Assembly: GCF_030272615.1 (NCBI RefSeq)
Contig: NC_081409.1
Coordinates: 206,443,190-206,507,189, forward strand
Source: Cryptomeria japonica
Lineage: Eukaryota; Streptophyta; Pinopsida; Cupressales; Cupressaceae
Reading direction: 5' to 3'
DNA: 64,000 nt
Notes under the pieces: generated by a model
The model's database searches: none
What the model saw: the letters and a program-made list of their open reading frames with translations, nothing else
Told to the model about the DNA's origin: nothing
Translations under genes and position numbers: made by a program
Shown here: positions 32,828 to 44,510 of the stretch, one piece after another
How the letters are laid out: each line of letters opens with the position of its first letter
Numbering within the stretch: position 1 is the first letter of the stretch

Positions 32828-33991
32828 TGTTGGCAATATGTTGGATTTGGTTAAGTGTTGTCATTTATGTCAACATTGTATCTAGGTTGGAGGCTATCCC
32901 AGTTGGACCTATCCCAGTTAGTCTTGGTGATCATCTTGGTTTTGGCTGTGATTATGATATGGTATGATCAGGTCTCTAGAATCAGTTTTGGATGCTTACT
33001 TTGGATGGCTATTTTTTTTCCATATTCTGTTGGTTCATGTTTTGGTGCTTTGGTAACTATCACTTATGTTCCCGGTTGGTATTTCCCGGTACCAGTTAGC
33101 TTTATCGGTAAGTGATATTTGATGTTTTGGTCAGAAAATTTTGGTCAGACTTATGGAATCAATTTATATCATGTTGAAGGTGCTTCTTGATCATATTCTA
33201 AGTGTTTGGTGACTTTTCATTGGTTGGCTTGTTGTTATGGTGGTTCTATTTGGATCCGGTTAGACTTTCTGCATTACTTCATTAAGGGTTTCTACCGGTT
33301 GGTGAAGCGTGTTGGATTTTGGTCTTAGCAGAATTTTTGGTGGATGAAATTGTTTGGTTACTTGATTTAGGTCCATGCTATGTAATGTAAATCATAATAT
33401 TGGTCTAGTGATACCATGTAATGGAATTATTGTTATTATGGGTTTATGGGTTTAGGGTTTAGCTGACCTTGTCAATAAGGTTGATAATCTATATTAATAG
33501 GTAGCTTATTCATGTAAATTGTATATAGATGGGATCAATGGTTATGTTTGCATTATCAGAGGAAGGTTTATGTGTGAACAAGTGATATATCATTCGGTGA
33601 AGGTTTTTATATTGTAGGGAAGACATTTGTGCTTAACTGGATCTATATCAAGCATTAGGAGATGCCACTTTCATAGTTCAGTCTTTTCAAATTGCAGTTT
33701 GATGTTTTGTAAGTCAATGAGACTTCTTTTTGTGATGAGCAATGAGCTCTAGGTGATTGGCCTAATTGCAAGTGCAATCCCCATTGTAATTTCACATACT
33801 GTTGTAGAAGTATTATCTGATTGTGGTTAGGGTTTCCCATAGTGGTTTTTCCCTTTACCGGGTTTTCCATGACAAAATATTGGTGTTGTTTGTACTGTGC
33901 TTTCACGTTCTATCCTTCATCGTGTTGGTTTCTTTGTGCTCTGGTTTAATGGTTTTGATATGCATAAGTTTTGATTTCTAATGGTAAACTG
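32828..33991 (+). repeat. E10 3' LTR, end truncated
   Basis: It starts TGTTGGCAATATGTTGGA. It holds gttgtcatttatgtcaac near the start, several CCGGTT/CCGGTA motifs, and the downstream module ggtttttccctttaccgggt (about 33844-33863). Homology to the Copia LTR end stops after ctgattca near 33992, before the expected C-tract and CCAACA. Confidence 0.75.
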
Positions 33992-36587
33992 ATTCAAAAT
34001 TTTCAGGTCCAACCTTGTGCAGATAAAGCTGTAGGCAAGACTGGAAGGTTTCCAAATATTTCATCATATATCTCAAATGACTATGAATTTCTCTAAGATT
34101 TTTTATGTGTAGGTTAAGGATCATTTGAGAAGTCTACAAACAAAAATTGAGGATCAGATCACCATTTTTACATGAGATATGATATTTTTATTTGTTTTCA
34201 TAAATTTTCATTTTGAATGCAAATCAAAGAAATTTTCAATATTTTTTTACCTTAAGGTTAAGAAACATCTCAAGATTCTATAATCCAAAAATCAGCATCA
34301 GGTCATTAATTATGAGTGAGATGATAGTTTTAATTTTTTTCATAAATCTTTAATTATAGGCACAAATTGCATAATTTTTCTAAACAACTTACATTTTTGG
34401 AAATCACTTAAAATTATATAGGGGATATCTTCTTTACACTTTTTATTTTAATGTCAAATAATTAAAGTAAAGTTAGATATTTGAACATTCATGTTCTTTC
34501 GTAAATCTACTTTCTAAGGTGCAAATAGGGGTCCTTTTCTAAAATACTTATATTTTTAGAAAGTTCTTAGATATCATTAGGAGTATCTTCTTTTAATTTT
34601 GGCAAATAGATTATCTCTTTTTAGCTAATCTTGTTGTGGCTTTGGTAACTAATCTAATTTGTGTAGCATAGAGGCAAATAAGGAAGCAAAGCTCTTAAGC
34701 TAAAATTCCTAACATGTTTATTGCAAGACCTAAATCAAAGACAAATATCTTTAAAACCTTAAGTGTTTGTGATTTCTAGCATAAATAACATATATTTTTT
34801 TTTAAGTTAATGAACAATTGTCTTATGTGTATTGTACACTTTCACTTGTGTTGTGTGGACCCAAAGTGTTATATGAGTATCCTCACCCCTTGCCTTTATA
34901 GATCTTGGGTGCAATAGAAACATATAATGACACTCATTTTTACTTTTTAGTAGGAGGCCTACCCGATTATTTTATCACCTCAAGGTTGGACCTCAAACAC
35001 ACAATCTCCAATAGGCTATACAAAGGGGTGAGAGTGAAAGCTATAGTTCAATCCTATTAGGTTGTGGATAGGTGTGTCCTTTGTGTTCCTTGGTGATGTA
35101 GGAAACATTGGGTGAGGAACCAGGTCTAATCATAAAATTTTGATTGACACATACTAGGTCTCCATGCTCTAGTCCTACGTGGGTGTTCTTGCAACCCTTA
35201 CTATAAACCATTTGCTATTTAGAAATTAGCCTTTGTGATTACTTGATTGGTTCAGGGTGTGTATATCGTACCTTGTAGATGCTCTCCATGTACCCCCCTT
35301 CGTGAGATAAGAATCCCTTGGGTCACAAGGTCTCCAAATCTTCAGGGTAAGACTCAAAGGAAAGGTGAGCTATTTGTTAGCCAAGCATATGCCATTGAGC
35401 CCATGTCATCGAACATCTATCTATCGACCTTGGATGGGTATTTTATTATTGCAAGAGCTCTAATCAAGTAGTATTTTACCCTTGAGTAATAAGTTGTAAT
35501 TGTTTATGATTTTCTTCTTATCAATGTGTTGATACTAGTGCAAAAAACAACTTTGGGTTGATTTAGGCCCTTGATCGAAACTCTAAATATCAAAGTCAAC
35601 AATCAATTTGTCTACTATTTTTTTCTCATTGTTTCAAATCAAACTTTGATAGAAATTAAAATAAAACATTAGGACAACCAAAGTGCACCATTTGTCAAAA
35701 TATGCCACACATTTGTCAAAAAAAATTTCGCATTCGTTTGTTACTGTGTTGCAATTGATTCCATGTATGACACATTCACTAGTAACAACAATGCATTTGA
35801 TTGATAAACTTGGGGATTCCAAAACTCACAGTAAGATCTTCAATTCATATTTGGATCATATTTCTAAGACATTCATTACTATCAAGACCATTGATTTTCT
35901 TGCCTTTGCATTTTATTTAGGTATTGCATTCTTTAAGTTTATGTCCCTTAGGATTGTCTTATCCCATTCTTTATTCCTCAATTTTCATTCTCAATTTTCA
36001 GTCCACTATATAGATTGCCACATGTCATTTAGCTTGCATCCTCCAAACCAATATATCACTTGTTAGTTTCAAGCTTCCATAATAGATTCAAACAATTTTG
36101 GATGACTCAAAAGAAAATCTTGGATCAATACCATAGTAATTGTTAGGAAATTTTGGACCTTATCAATTGGCTTTTATCTTTTCCACCAATATTTGAACCT
36201 ATAGCTCATCAGTCAAGTGAAAGGAAAAGGTTCATCAAACCCATCATCATCATCTTGATCTTGAGGTATAGATTTTCATTTTGGTTACTTAAGGTGGCAT
36301 TCATAGGTTTGCATTCAAACATTCCCAAAAATAAAAAATATAGGAGATCATAGTCATTTCCTTAGTTGCATTTTAATTTTTAAACTTAAAAAAAAACTAA
36401 AAAACATAGCTTAGCCTAGTTGCATTATCATACCGATAGGTTCATTTGCAAGTGATTAAAAAAACTCATAAACCACAACGTAGAAAAAAATAACAACCAA
36501 ATCCTTCCCCCCACCAAATTTTAAAAAAAAAAATCCAAAACCAACTATCAAATTCATATCCAAAACATCAAAATATTTGTCCAAAAA
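33992..36587. other. Unassigned region, no supported gene
   Basis: No conserved protein motif appears in any frame. It contains a 144-base-period imperfect tandem repeat (34111-34385). A less AT-rich stretch (about 34920-35500) includes gctctccatgtaccccc and could be a remnant of another LTR, but I cannot pair it with a second copy. Short open frames at 35247-35471 and 35683-36066 show no recognisable features. Confidence 0.5.
34111..34385 (+). repeat. Imperfect tandem repeat, ~144-bp period
   Basis: Unit 1 starts aggttaaggatcatttgaga at 34111. Unit 2 starts aggttaagaaacatctcaag at 34255. Both continue through a gag/cag-atca-like core, an atgagt/gat tract and ttcataaat...tt. Identity is moderate. 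Confidence 0.5.
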
Positions 36588-37999
36588 ATGTTTAGTCCCA
36601 ACCCAAATTTGGATTGGTTAGAGAAAATGATGAGGGAAGTTAGGGCAATTATCCTTCTTATTGAAAGATAATCAAAATCATACCAACGTGCATTCTCTTA
36701 TGAGACCCTATCATCACAAATAACCTATCTTTTATATCATTCAAACTTACACATGACTCAAAACTATCCAACCTCCACATTTTTATCACCCCAATCCCAA
36801 CCACAAAACTTGCAATTCATAAATTATTTCTACCAACAACTCAACATGTCATCTACCATCTCACAAACAAAGATGACAAACCAACCTCAACAAACAAATA
36901 AAAACTTCAACCAAATCCCAAACCAAAAACATATCCCTTTCAACCAAATCCAAAATTAAAAAACAACCTTCTTAAAGCCTCAAAACCACTCACATGCTCC
37001 TCCAAAAACTAATCGTATACTAAACCTTCTCACAAGGTCTCTCCAAGCATCAAGACAAAAATACAATAAGAAAGACACATTTTCCAAGCATGATCAAAAT
37101 AAATTTCCATTTTAGCAATGGATTCCAAAACAATCAAACCAATGACATATCTACCTCCCATAAATAAATTGGCCCACAAGTAGCCTCCATTTCTCCCACC
37201 AAATCTTCATAACCTAAAGCTTTACAACAAAAAACCACCCCATCTTCAACAAACAATGAACCCAATAATGATACCTTTCAAGTTTACTCTCAAGTTCTAT
37301 CTAAAATACAAATATAAACTAATCCCCATTTTCATACAAATCCCTTCTACAATTTCAAAATCCTAGATCCAATGCCACCATATGCTCCCTTCCCAAGAAA
37401 ACCCACTTCAGAGAATTCCATTCCTAATATATTCCTCTTATGCTAAAACACTAAACCCTTTCTATAATACCTTGTACCTATCCAAACTCCTACCCCATGT
37501 CAATAGGATATTCCAAATTATGAAGAAACGAGTCTCAAAATAAATCAAGATCAAGATCCTGAATCTTTTCCATTGCATCCAATAGTTGACCAATATCTCA
37601 TTTCCCATGACGATCCCATGATCCCTTGTCATTCCATCCAAGGTTATCCCCTTCCATCTTAAGAACAAAAAGTCCTTCCAAATCCCATTCATAATCCACT
37701 CCCTAAGCAAGATATTAGTATCCCTTCCACCCTATCCAATAATCTCATTAAAGAGAAAAACATCTTTTCTACTCTATTCAATGATCGTCTCCTATGTCAA
37801 GGTAAATTATTCCTTCACCTTCATGTCCACCTCAAGATCTCATAACTCTAGATGATTTCATTGTCCCTCCTAATTTCCCTCATGACATTATTCCTCATAT
37901 CTCCCTAAATGATCCCATTGTCCCTCCTAATCCCCCTCATGATCTTGATCCTTCCCATGATCCCATTACCTCTACCAAAGTTTTTCATGAACCCCTTAC
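36588..37999 (+). pseudogene. E13 gag-like pseudogene
   Basis: From ATG 36588 the frame reads FSPNPNLDWLEKMMREVRAI and continues past a TAA at 36669 (probable CAA) through a Gln/Asn-rich stretch at 36753-36956 (YFYQQLN, TNQPQQTNKNFNQ). The end of the region is Pro-rich with repeated DxIVPPNxPHD-like units (about 37850-37960). Low-complexity Q/N/P segments are common in plant gag proteins, but there is no diagnostic gag fold that I can verify. Stops are frequent after 36957. Confidence 0.45.
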
Positions 38000-38344
38000 A
38001 TATCTGTAGCATCATAAATTGTCACCGAGCTAATTTACACCTCGTATTTGTGCCCCTACTTTAGCGCATCTCCCCCCAACCTCCTATCTAGGTTCATTCA
38101 GTGCCTCGAATCTAGTTTTTTTGCCTAATACACCTACCAGTGATTAACCTAAGAGGTGTCCTCCTCCCTTGGCCCAAAATCTGGTCCCTACTTGAGCAGA
38201 ACCAGGAAACCCAATGAACTGGTCCCCCTCTTTGGGCCCAATTTTCAAGGAGAAGAAACCTACTTCTCTGGAAAGAAAATAAATTGGTGACTCAATATGA
38301 CCGTTGGAGGTCAGCCTAATCTATAATTGGCCTATATTCTCACA

Positions 38345-38352
38345 TATAAAGG
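38345..38352 (+). promoter_or_regulatory. TATA box of E4 LTR
   Basis: TATAAAGG lies 340 bases into the LTR. The position is shared with E5 (41709, also 340 bases in). Confidence 0.6.
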
Positions 38353-38609
38353 CATTAATCAATTCATTTCAATTAGAAGACTCCAATAATTTGACCTAAA
38401 GCATTCAAGAATCGAAGTGTTCATCATCAAGTATTTTCAGAGATCTTCAATGCTGCATATTCTTCATTCAACCATTGTGGAGAAAATTACAACATTCATA
38501 TGCAAGCATGTATGTGTGATTAGGGTTTTGTCATGTTCATGCCATTTCACACAACATTTGTGATTACATTCAAGAAGCAAGGATCATTATCAGTCATTGC
38601 AGATCTGAG

Positions 38610-38730
38610 GTATATCTTTTCATTATTTATTTCAGAAGTTGTGACATTTCATTCAAGTTTAATTCCTAAACTGAGGTTTGACTTAGGCAAACCCTATTCC
38701 CAACCTATTTCCCCTTTTCTCTATGTGTAG
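38610..38730 (+). other. Intron-like GT...AG segment in E4
   Basis: The donor context is gatctgag|GTATATC. The acceptor context is cccttttctctatgtgtAG|g, with a clear pyrimidine tract. It is 121 bases long. The position and both border sequences match E5 and E1. Confidence 0.55.
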
Positions 38731-39255
38731 GAAGCAGGTATAGAGTTGCGATCTTTAGGATAAGCTTTATTTATAGAGACAAAATTATCCCTCATTGAAG
38801 TGCAAAATGTGCTAACGAATAGAGCGATTGTTACACCGATCTCAACAAATCAGGAGTTCCTTTTGGGAATGAGTTTGAATCCTCTTACAATACTCAGATC
38901 TAATTTTGTGGCTCGATTAGATGACCATAGCTCACTATTTTCACATATGTACCTCAATTTTAGTCCATTTACCCTAATTTCAACATCTTCAACAAATCAA
39001 TTCAACTCAAGGGAAAGAAGAGCCATATTCTAATCCCCTTGGAATTAGATCATCATTTAGACCTCTTAGGTTTAGATCTATCTAATTCCTATTTTTCCCT
39101 AATGTAATGGTCCCCATCATAACATTAGCAGTTTTCATGCTTCTAATGGTGGAAACCTTAATTTCCACACATTACAATATCAAATGGGTTCCTCCACTTT
39201 CATCCAATAAAAATGGACTCGCATCTTGTTTCAAAAATAACAAGTATCACATTGG

Positions 39256-39390
39256 CAAAAAGATATGTCAAATCATGTAGTATCAAGGAAAAGGGTTAGG
39301 CCTCCATGAACAATGTGTATTAGAACCCCTTCATATCGAACCAAATCCTAATGTTCATGGCCTTGGCCACATAGATAACTCTCAAGACAT
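39256..39390 (+). pseudogene. E13 G-patch-like fragment
   Basis: One frame reads QGKGLGLHEQCVLEPLHIE and then NPNVHGLGHI, with one TAG before it (39278, probably a Gln codon). Spacing of GKGLG...EP...GLG fits the G-patch seen in plant Gypsy-type polyproteins, a glycine-rich RNA-binding segment. The E5 counterpart is at 43861-43974. It is out of frame with the gag portion, so a frameshift is implied. Confidence 0.55.
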
Positions 39391-41369
39391 TGGTATCTAA
39401 ATCCCACATCCCTCCATCTAAATCTAAACATACACATTCTCCTTCATCCCTTCAATCCATCTTAGGTTCTTATATCCCTCCATCCACTATCCATATCACC
39501 CCTAGCTCACAATCCATACCCTACCATAAATCAAGGTAAAAAAAGGAACACATCCTTGAGAACCTTCCTACCATCTACTTAAATTAAATCATCTAAAATA
39601 CCTCCATATCATTCCTACCCATCCATGAATCCCATTCCCTTTGGAAACCGTTTGAATTCCAAGCATAAAATCCATATGTCCAGAAATGCACACGCATTCA
39701 AGGATCAACATGTCCCATCTAAAAGACATATAAAAAAAAACCAAAATCTGATCCTAAACCAAAAAGAAAATAAAAAAGGCCACAAAATCCCATCAAGAAA
39801 ATAGAAAAATCCAAAACTATGTGGATTCATAAGTTGCTCATAGAAGCAATGCATTTTAAAGAACCATAGAGGAAAGAATAATAAAAAACCATGTGGATTC
39901 CTAAGTTGCTCATATAGGCACTGTGTCCTAATGAAAAATAAAAATTGGCATCCAAACTTGCTATTCCAAAGGCTTCCTTCATTCCTCCATCTAAAACATA
40001 TATCACCTTTCAAGCCTATTTTGGGTTCCTAAGTTTCAAAATCCACATTTATTTCTCCTTGAAAATCTCAAAATCCAAAATTCACTTATCCTCCATCACT
40101 CCACCACCCCTCACCCTTCCAGGTGTGTGCTAATATTTATCTTGAAAAAAATTTCATCCACCCAAACACAAATCTTTCAACACACCATTCATTTACAACA
40201 CCTATTTTCCATCCTTCCATCCCTCCCATCCAACCCTTTTCATAAATCCTTTCCCCATTCCATCTTATCATCCATTTCATCTCCCTTTACCATCACCCTA
40301 CCAATGTATTTGAGAATACCTTCAATATCTGTGGTCCACTGTAGCATATTTTTCAAGGATACCTCCCAAAGTTCAAAATGCTTGAATCCTTCCTCCATCT
40401 CCTACAATATATCCATTATCGACCAAAAGAGTCAAAAATAAAATAAAAAAGGAAAAAAAGTAAAGAGAAATAATTTGTCCACTAGTGAAAACCATTTCTT
40501 GTGTCACATTGGGCAAGTAATGGAAACTTGGCAAAAAAGCATCATGAGTAATCCATCATCCTCATGAACTCTACACTTGAGGGTAATTTTCACCCATGTT
40601 ATCTTACCTACCACATCCCCCATAATCCACATCCTTATTGGTCCATCACCCTATCTACACCCATATTCCTTTTCCATCTTTGATCTTGACAAGAGGATCT
40701 CCATAAGCGTCACATGCATCCTATTTACTTCACCTATCCATACCCATTAGTCCATATCCCTTATTTTACCCAATTCTTTCTTCCATCATCCATTATCACC
40801 TTTGATATTTCTTACCCTAAATGTATCATATCTTTATCCTATTCCAATTCATCTCTTGATCTTGATCAAAACTAAAGACTTAAAATGAAAAGAATTTTTT
40901 TAGAAACCTCTTGACATGTCCATTCCTTTGGACCAAATACCATTCAATGCACCAAGCCATCTCCTTACATTGCCACATCCAATCCCTTATGTGAGATATT
41001 CCTTGGAAACCAAACTAGCTCCAATTTCATAATCAACTAGTTCCATCCTTCATCTTTTTATTCATAATGTTTCATGCCTTGCTAAATATTGGGGCAAATA
41101 AATACATTTTTCTTGAGAATAAATCTTGGCATATGTCTTTTACCTCAATTAGTGACCCAAACATCTTTTAAAATGTCTTGAAAAAATTCAAAAATAATAC
41201 AAAATATCCCCCAAAAATGAAAAACAATATAAAATGTCTTAAAAACAATGCAAAAACATTGAAAAGAGTCCTGAAAAAAATACCGAAAACATCAAGTAAT
41301 CCTTAAAAAAACATCAAAATTAGCAACTTAGAAAAAATAAAAAATAAAACATAATAAGTTATACTCTTG
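39391..41369. other. E13 downstream region, no supported gene
   Basis: Pyrimidine-rich (C/T) plus-strand DNA with many stops; short open pieces such as 40127-40441 have no recognisable domain. It contains a 72-base-period duplication (39819 and 39891, atgtggattc...agttgctcat). The A-rich end near 41160-41360 has several decayed copies of an aaaatgtcttgaaaa-like motif. Confidence 0.45.
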
Positions 41370-41708
41370 TGTAGCATCCTAAATTGTACTCCCTTACAAT
41401 TTAGTGCACATTTTGGGCCTTCACCTTAGTGTGTTTCCCTTGATGCCTGATTAAGGCCTGATTATGCTTATACCATGCGAATTTGGCCTTTTCTCCGTTC
41501 AATACACTACATAACCCCTTGTCTTAGCCCCAAAATAGGGTAGGACCATAGCATGGTGCTTTGGTCCTCATTGGGACTAGAGTGTCACACTTGGATCCCC
41601 CTTAATTGGGCCTCTCTTTAACCCCCTCTTGTATTCTCAAATTTGGGTTGGAAATCTCTCCTCGTGTCAGCCTATATCGGAAAATTAATACATTTTTCAA
41701 CAAGCAAG

Positions 41709-41717
41709 TATATAAGG
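41709..41717 (+). promoter_or_regulatory. TATA box of E5 5' LTR
   Basis: TATATAAGG in gtatataaggagattttccc. The 3' LTR copy near 46965 reads tatatagggagg. Confidence 0.6.
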
Positions 41718-41993
41718 AGATTTTCCCCTCTCATTTTCATAAGATAGAGGATATAAAAACATCATAAGAGAAGGGAAAAATTATAATAATCAAGCATTTA
41801 TCAAAGATTTCCAGAGATTTTCAAGGCTGCATTCTTCATTCATCAATTGTGGAGCAACATTACATCTTTCATTTGCAAGCATGTGTGTGTGATTTTGGTT
41901 TTGTCATGTTCATGTCATTTCTTACAACATATGTGATTACATTCAAGAAGCAAAGCATCATTATCAGTCATTGCAGATCTGAGGTATACCTTT

Positions 41994-42105
41994 CCATTAT
42001 TTATTTCAGTATTTATGATATTTCAATCAAGGTTAATTCCTAAACCAAGGTTTGACTTAGGCAAGCTGCTATTACCAACCTATTTCCCTTTCTTTCTATG
42101 TGCAG
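41994..42105 (+). other. Intron-like GT...AG segment in E5
   Basis: The donor is gatctgag|GTATACC. The acceptor is tttccctttctttctatgtgcAG|g. It is 112 bases long. This is the clearest pyrimidine tract of the four copies. Confidence 0.55.
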
Positions 42106-42538
42106 GAAACATGTATGAAGCTACGATCTTTAGATCAAGCATTATTTGCAGAGACAAATCAACCCTCTTTGGCATGTGAAAATTTAGGAGGACCCGAGAA
42201 ACAAACGCTTTAGTCTTGACATTTTTGGAGCTTTTTCAAGGATTAGGTCCGAATTTGCATATACTTCTCAAATCCAGGTGTGTGCCTCAATTTGATGACC
42301 GTAGCTCACTTTTTCTGCATTTTTACCTTCATTTTCAACACTTTTTGCTAATTTCAACATTTCAACTCACAAAAGAGGGCAAATCAACATCATTCCCTTG
42401 AATCCAATCAATATTTTCAGTCCTTATCATTACTGGTTTGTGACTAAATCTATTGGATTCACCCCTCCTTTGAATGTAATGACAAATTAGTGGTTTTTAC
42501 GCTTCTATAGTGGAAACCCTAATTTTGCACCCATTACA

Positions 42539-43607
42539 TTTATGTGAACCCGACTTCTTACACCTTTATTTTTGGTTTATGTTCTCAGATCTGAGTGTTT
42601 ATGCAATTTAAAATTCAAATTTTTGTTTACAAGTTTGATTTCCAAGTGAATTTAAAAAATTTAGAGGTTAATTTCAAAACTCTAATTTTTAAATTTAAAA
42701 CTGAGCTTGTGGGTTGTCTAAATTTTGGATTAATTATTTTAGATCTAAATCAAATTCAAATTAAAAATTACAATCTTAGATCCAATTCCAAATTAAATTT
42801 TAAAAATTAAGAGGTTATAATTTTTTACAAAAACCTAATTTTTAAAGTTGAAAATTCATTAGTAGATTTCATTTATCTCTATTTGCTTAATTAATTAAAC
42901 AAACAATTTTTCCAAAAAAATTATATTTTTTAATTTCAAAATTCAAATTCAACTTTATAGATCTCATTTTAATCAAAAAATATAAATTTAAAGGTTTAAA
43001 TTATAAAAACCCTAATTTATTTTGGTTAAGTTGATTTGTGGATTGCTTCACCTTTTCAAAATTCATTATGGCACTTAATAAATCTGATTTATTTTCTATT
43101 TCACATATGATTACCTTGCTTTTCGCTTATATTTACCAAAATCATGTGTTGGATAATGACTTCTTTCATTTTACAATGCTTCTTTTCATTCATAGAACTT
43201 TGGCATATTGTGTTGTTAGACTTTTAAAATTCCTTCCTTTCAATCAATTTGATCTCAAAGCTTTTATTTTTATTTCATGTTGTTTTATGGTGATGTTTTG
43301 GGGAAAATGCATTTCATCACCTCAAAGCTTTTGTAGATCCCAATCCTAGAGATGTTAATGGGAAACCTAATACTTGTACCTCTCCTAGGGTATCTAATGT
43401 GAATGAAGAAAGAGATAATTCTCCTATTAATGATCTCTCTAATGGAGAGCGAAAATTGAAGAGCAACATGGCTCCATCTTCTTCTCATACACATACCATA
43501 GCGCAAGGGGGGAAAATCAAAATATTGGTGTTTCTATCTCTCTAGATCCTCCTTATTCTCCTCAAGCCTATCTTAAACATAAAAACATTTGTAGATAATA
43601 TTATGCC
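42539..43607 (+). other. E5 5' internal region
   Basis: From 42600 to 43030 it is very AT-rich and looks untranslated. A short open stretch near 43330-43550 (Asn/Ser-rich, NGKPNTCTSPRVSN) may be gag-derived but carries no diagnostic motif. I could not identify a primer-binding site directly after the LTR. Confidence 0.45.
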
Positions 43608-44510
43608 ATGCATTTTATTTATGATCTCTCTCCCTATATAACATTAAGAAAATATGAGGCCTTATATGATAAGGATCTTCCTTCCCAATCTACTAAAGAG
43701 GATATGCATGATCAAAGAAAGGAAAGTCCTCCTTCACAAGATATTCCTTCTTCATCTATTAATCCCTTCATTCCTTCAAAAAATCCTTACACTACAAACT
43801 TCAAATAAATTTATTACAATGTTCCTATTCCTTATCAATTAAACAATTCTTATAGAAGTGGCTTTAACATAATATCAAAACAAGGTTTTAGAGCATGGGG
43901 ACTTGGAAAATTTGAACAAGGAATTTGAGTCCCTATAAACCCTCCTACACAAATCACCACAAAAGGCCTAGGAAATGATAATAAATCTCCTATGGATGGC
44001 CTCCTTAGGATTCGAGACTTCAAATACCATCTTGCAAAGACAACAAGTCATTCGTTCCCATAAAAATGCTTCTTCCTCAAAAACTCTTTTTTGTTCATTT
44101 CATCAAATTCATGATCATCATGCTAATGATTGTCCTAGTTTTCAAAATGCAATGAAAGAACTTATTGATAGTGAAAAATTTAAAATCATTGATGAAAATC
44201 CTTCTTCTTCTAATAATAACCCTTGTCCTTAATCTCAAAAGAATAAGCCTACACCTATTGATGATCAACAATATTGGCTACTAGAATTTTTTGCAAATGG
44301 AAGTATGACAAGAATGTGGTTTTTCCTTTTGTGAAGTTTAGAACTAAGAATAAAGAAGGTAGTGGGAATTTACTTTTTCATCATGGTGGTTCTCATTCTC
44401 TTGGAAAGTGTAAAGAATTTAAGGAATTTGTTCAAGAAGAGTACGATCAAGCTCGTATATGTCTTTCAATAGATCTTGCTCTCTTTCTTGGTGAAAAGGT
44501 AGTTTTTTAG
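43608..44510 (+). pseudogene. E5 G-patch / zinc-knuckle gag-like pseudogene
   Basis: The upstream part (43608-43805) is Ser/Pro-rich. A G-patch follows at 43861-43974 (GFRAWGLGKFEQGI, a stop, then VPINPPTQITTKGLG). After a frame change comes C-x2-H-x2-H-D-H-x2-N-D-C at 44092-44133 with a helix after it, the same motif as in E1 at 3238-3269. In plant Gypsy-type polyproteins the G-patch and such a motif occur between gag and polymerase. Here nothing polymerase-like follows. The segment 44274-44510 is open but unrecognised. Confidence 0.6.

Larger units (their letters stand above)
29595..33991 (+). mobile_element. E10: 5'-truncated Copia retrotransposon
   Basis: Pol starts abruptly in the protease tail (KACRIKGKGTISLDGK) near 29600. 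It runs through integrase, reverse transcriptase and RNase H to doubled polypurine tracts and a 3' LTR starting at 32828. There is no 5' LTR, primer site or gag. The 3' LTR stops at about 33991 in the middle of the expected ctgattcaccccc module. It is more decayed than E9. The protein wording is closest to E6, so the two are related subfamilies. Confidence 0.85.
38005..39176 (+). mobile_element. E4: solo LTR of the E1/E5 family
   Basis: This 1172-base LTR starts TGTAGCATCATAAATTG and ends CACATTACA. It is flanked by a perfect TSD atatc at 38000-38004 and 39177-39181. It is collinear with the E5 5' LTR (1169 bases), sharing the TATA box, the gcaagcatgta/tgtgtga block, the intron-like segment and the terminal ggaaacc...cattaca. 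With no internal DNA between the target copies it is a solo LTR, formed by LTR-LTR recombination. Confidence 0.92.
36588..41369 (+). mobile_element. E13: decayed gag/G-patch retroelement interior, split by E4
   Basis: Removing the solo LTR E4 and one atatc copy joins 37999 to 39177 and makes one continuous region. This region starts with a gag-like frame rich in Gln, Asn and Pro and continues into a G-patch-like stretch (39256-39390). The order gag then G-patch resembles plant Gypsy-type polyproteins. No LTRs of its own, polymerase or integrase can be seen, and the right boundary is unknown: E5 starts at 41370. From about 39400 to 41369 the DNA has many stops and no clear motif. Confidence 0.5.
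41370..42538 (+). repeat. E5 5' LTR
   Basis: It starts TGTAGCATCC and ends CCCATTACA, 1169 bases. The first ~555 bases match 46639-47193, and the whole length matches E4. Confidence 0.9.

Noticed and set aside
35247-35471. Short frame in the less AT-rich stretch
   Set aside because: No motif, no codon pattern, no conserved neighbour. It could be part of an unidentified LTR.
39819-39925. 72-bp duplication as a protein repeat on the minus strand
   Set aside because: The minus-strand frame containing it is low complexity and unsupported. It is only noted as a DNA repeat.
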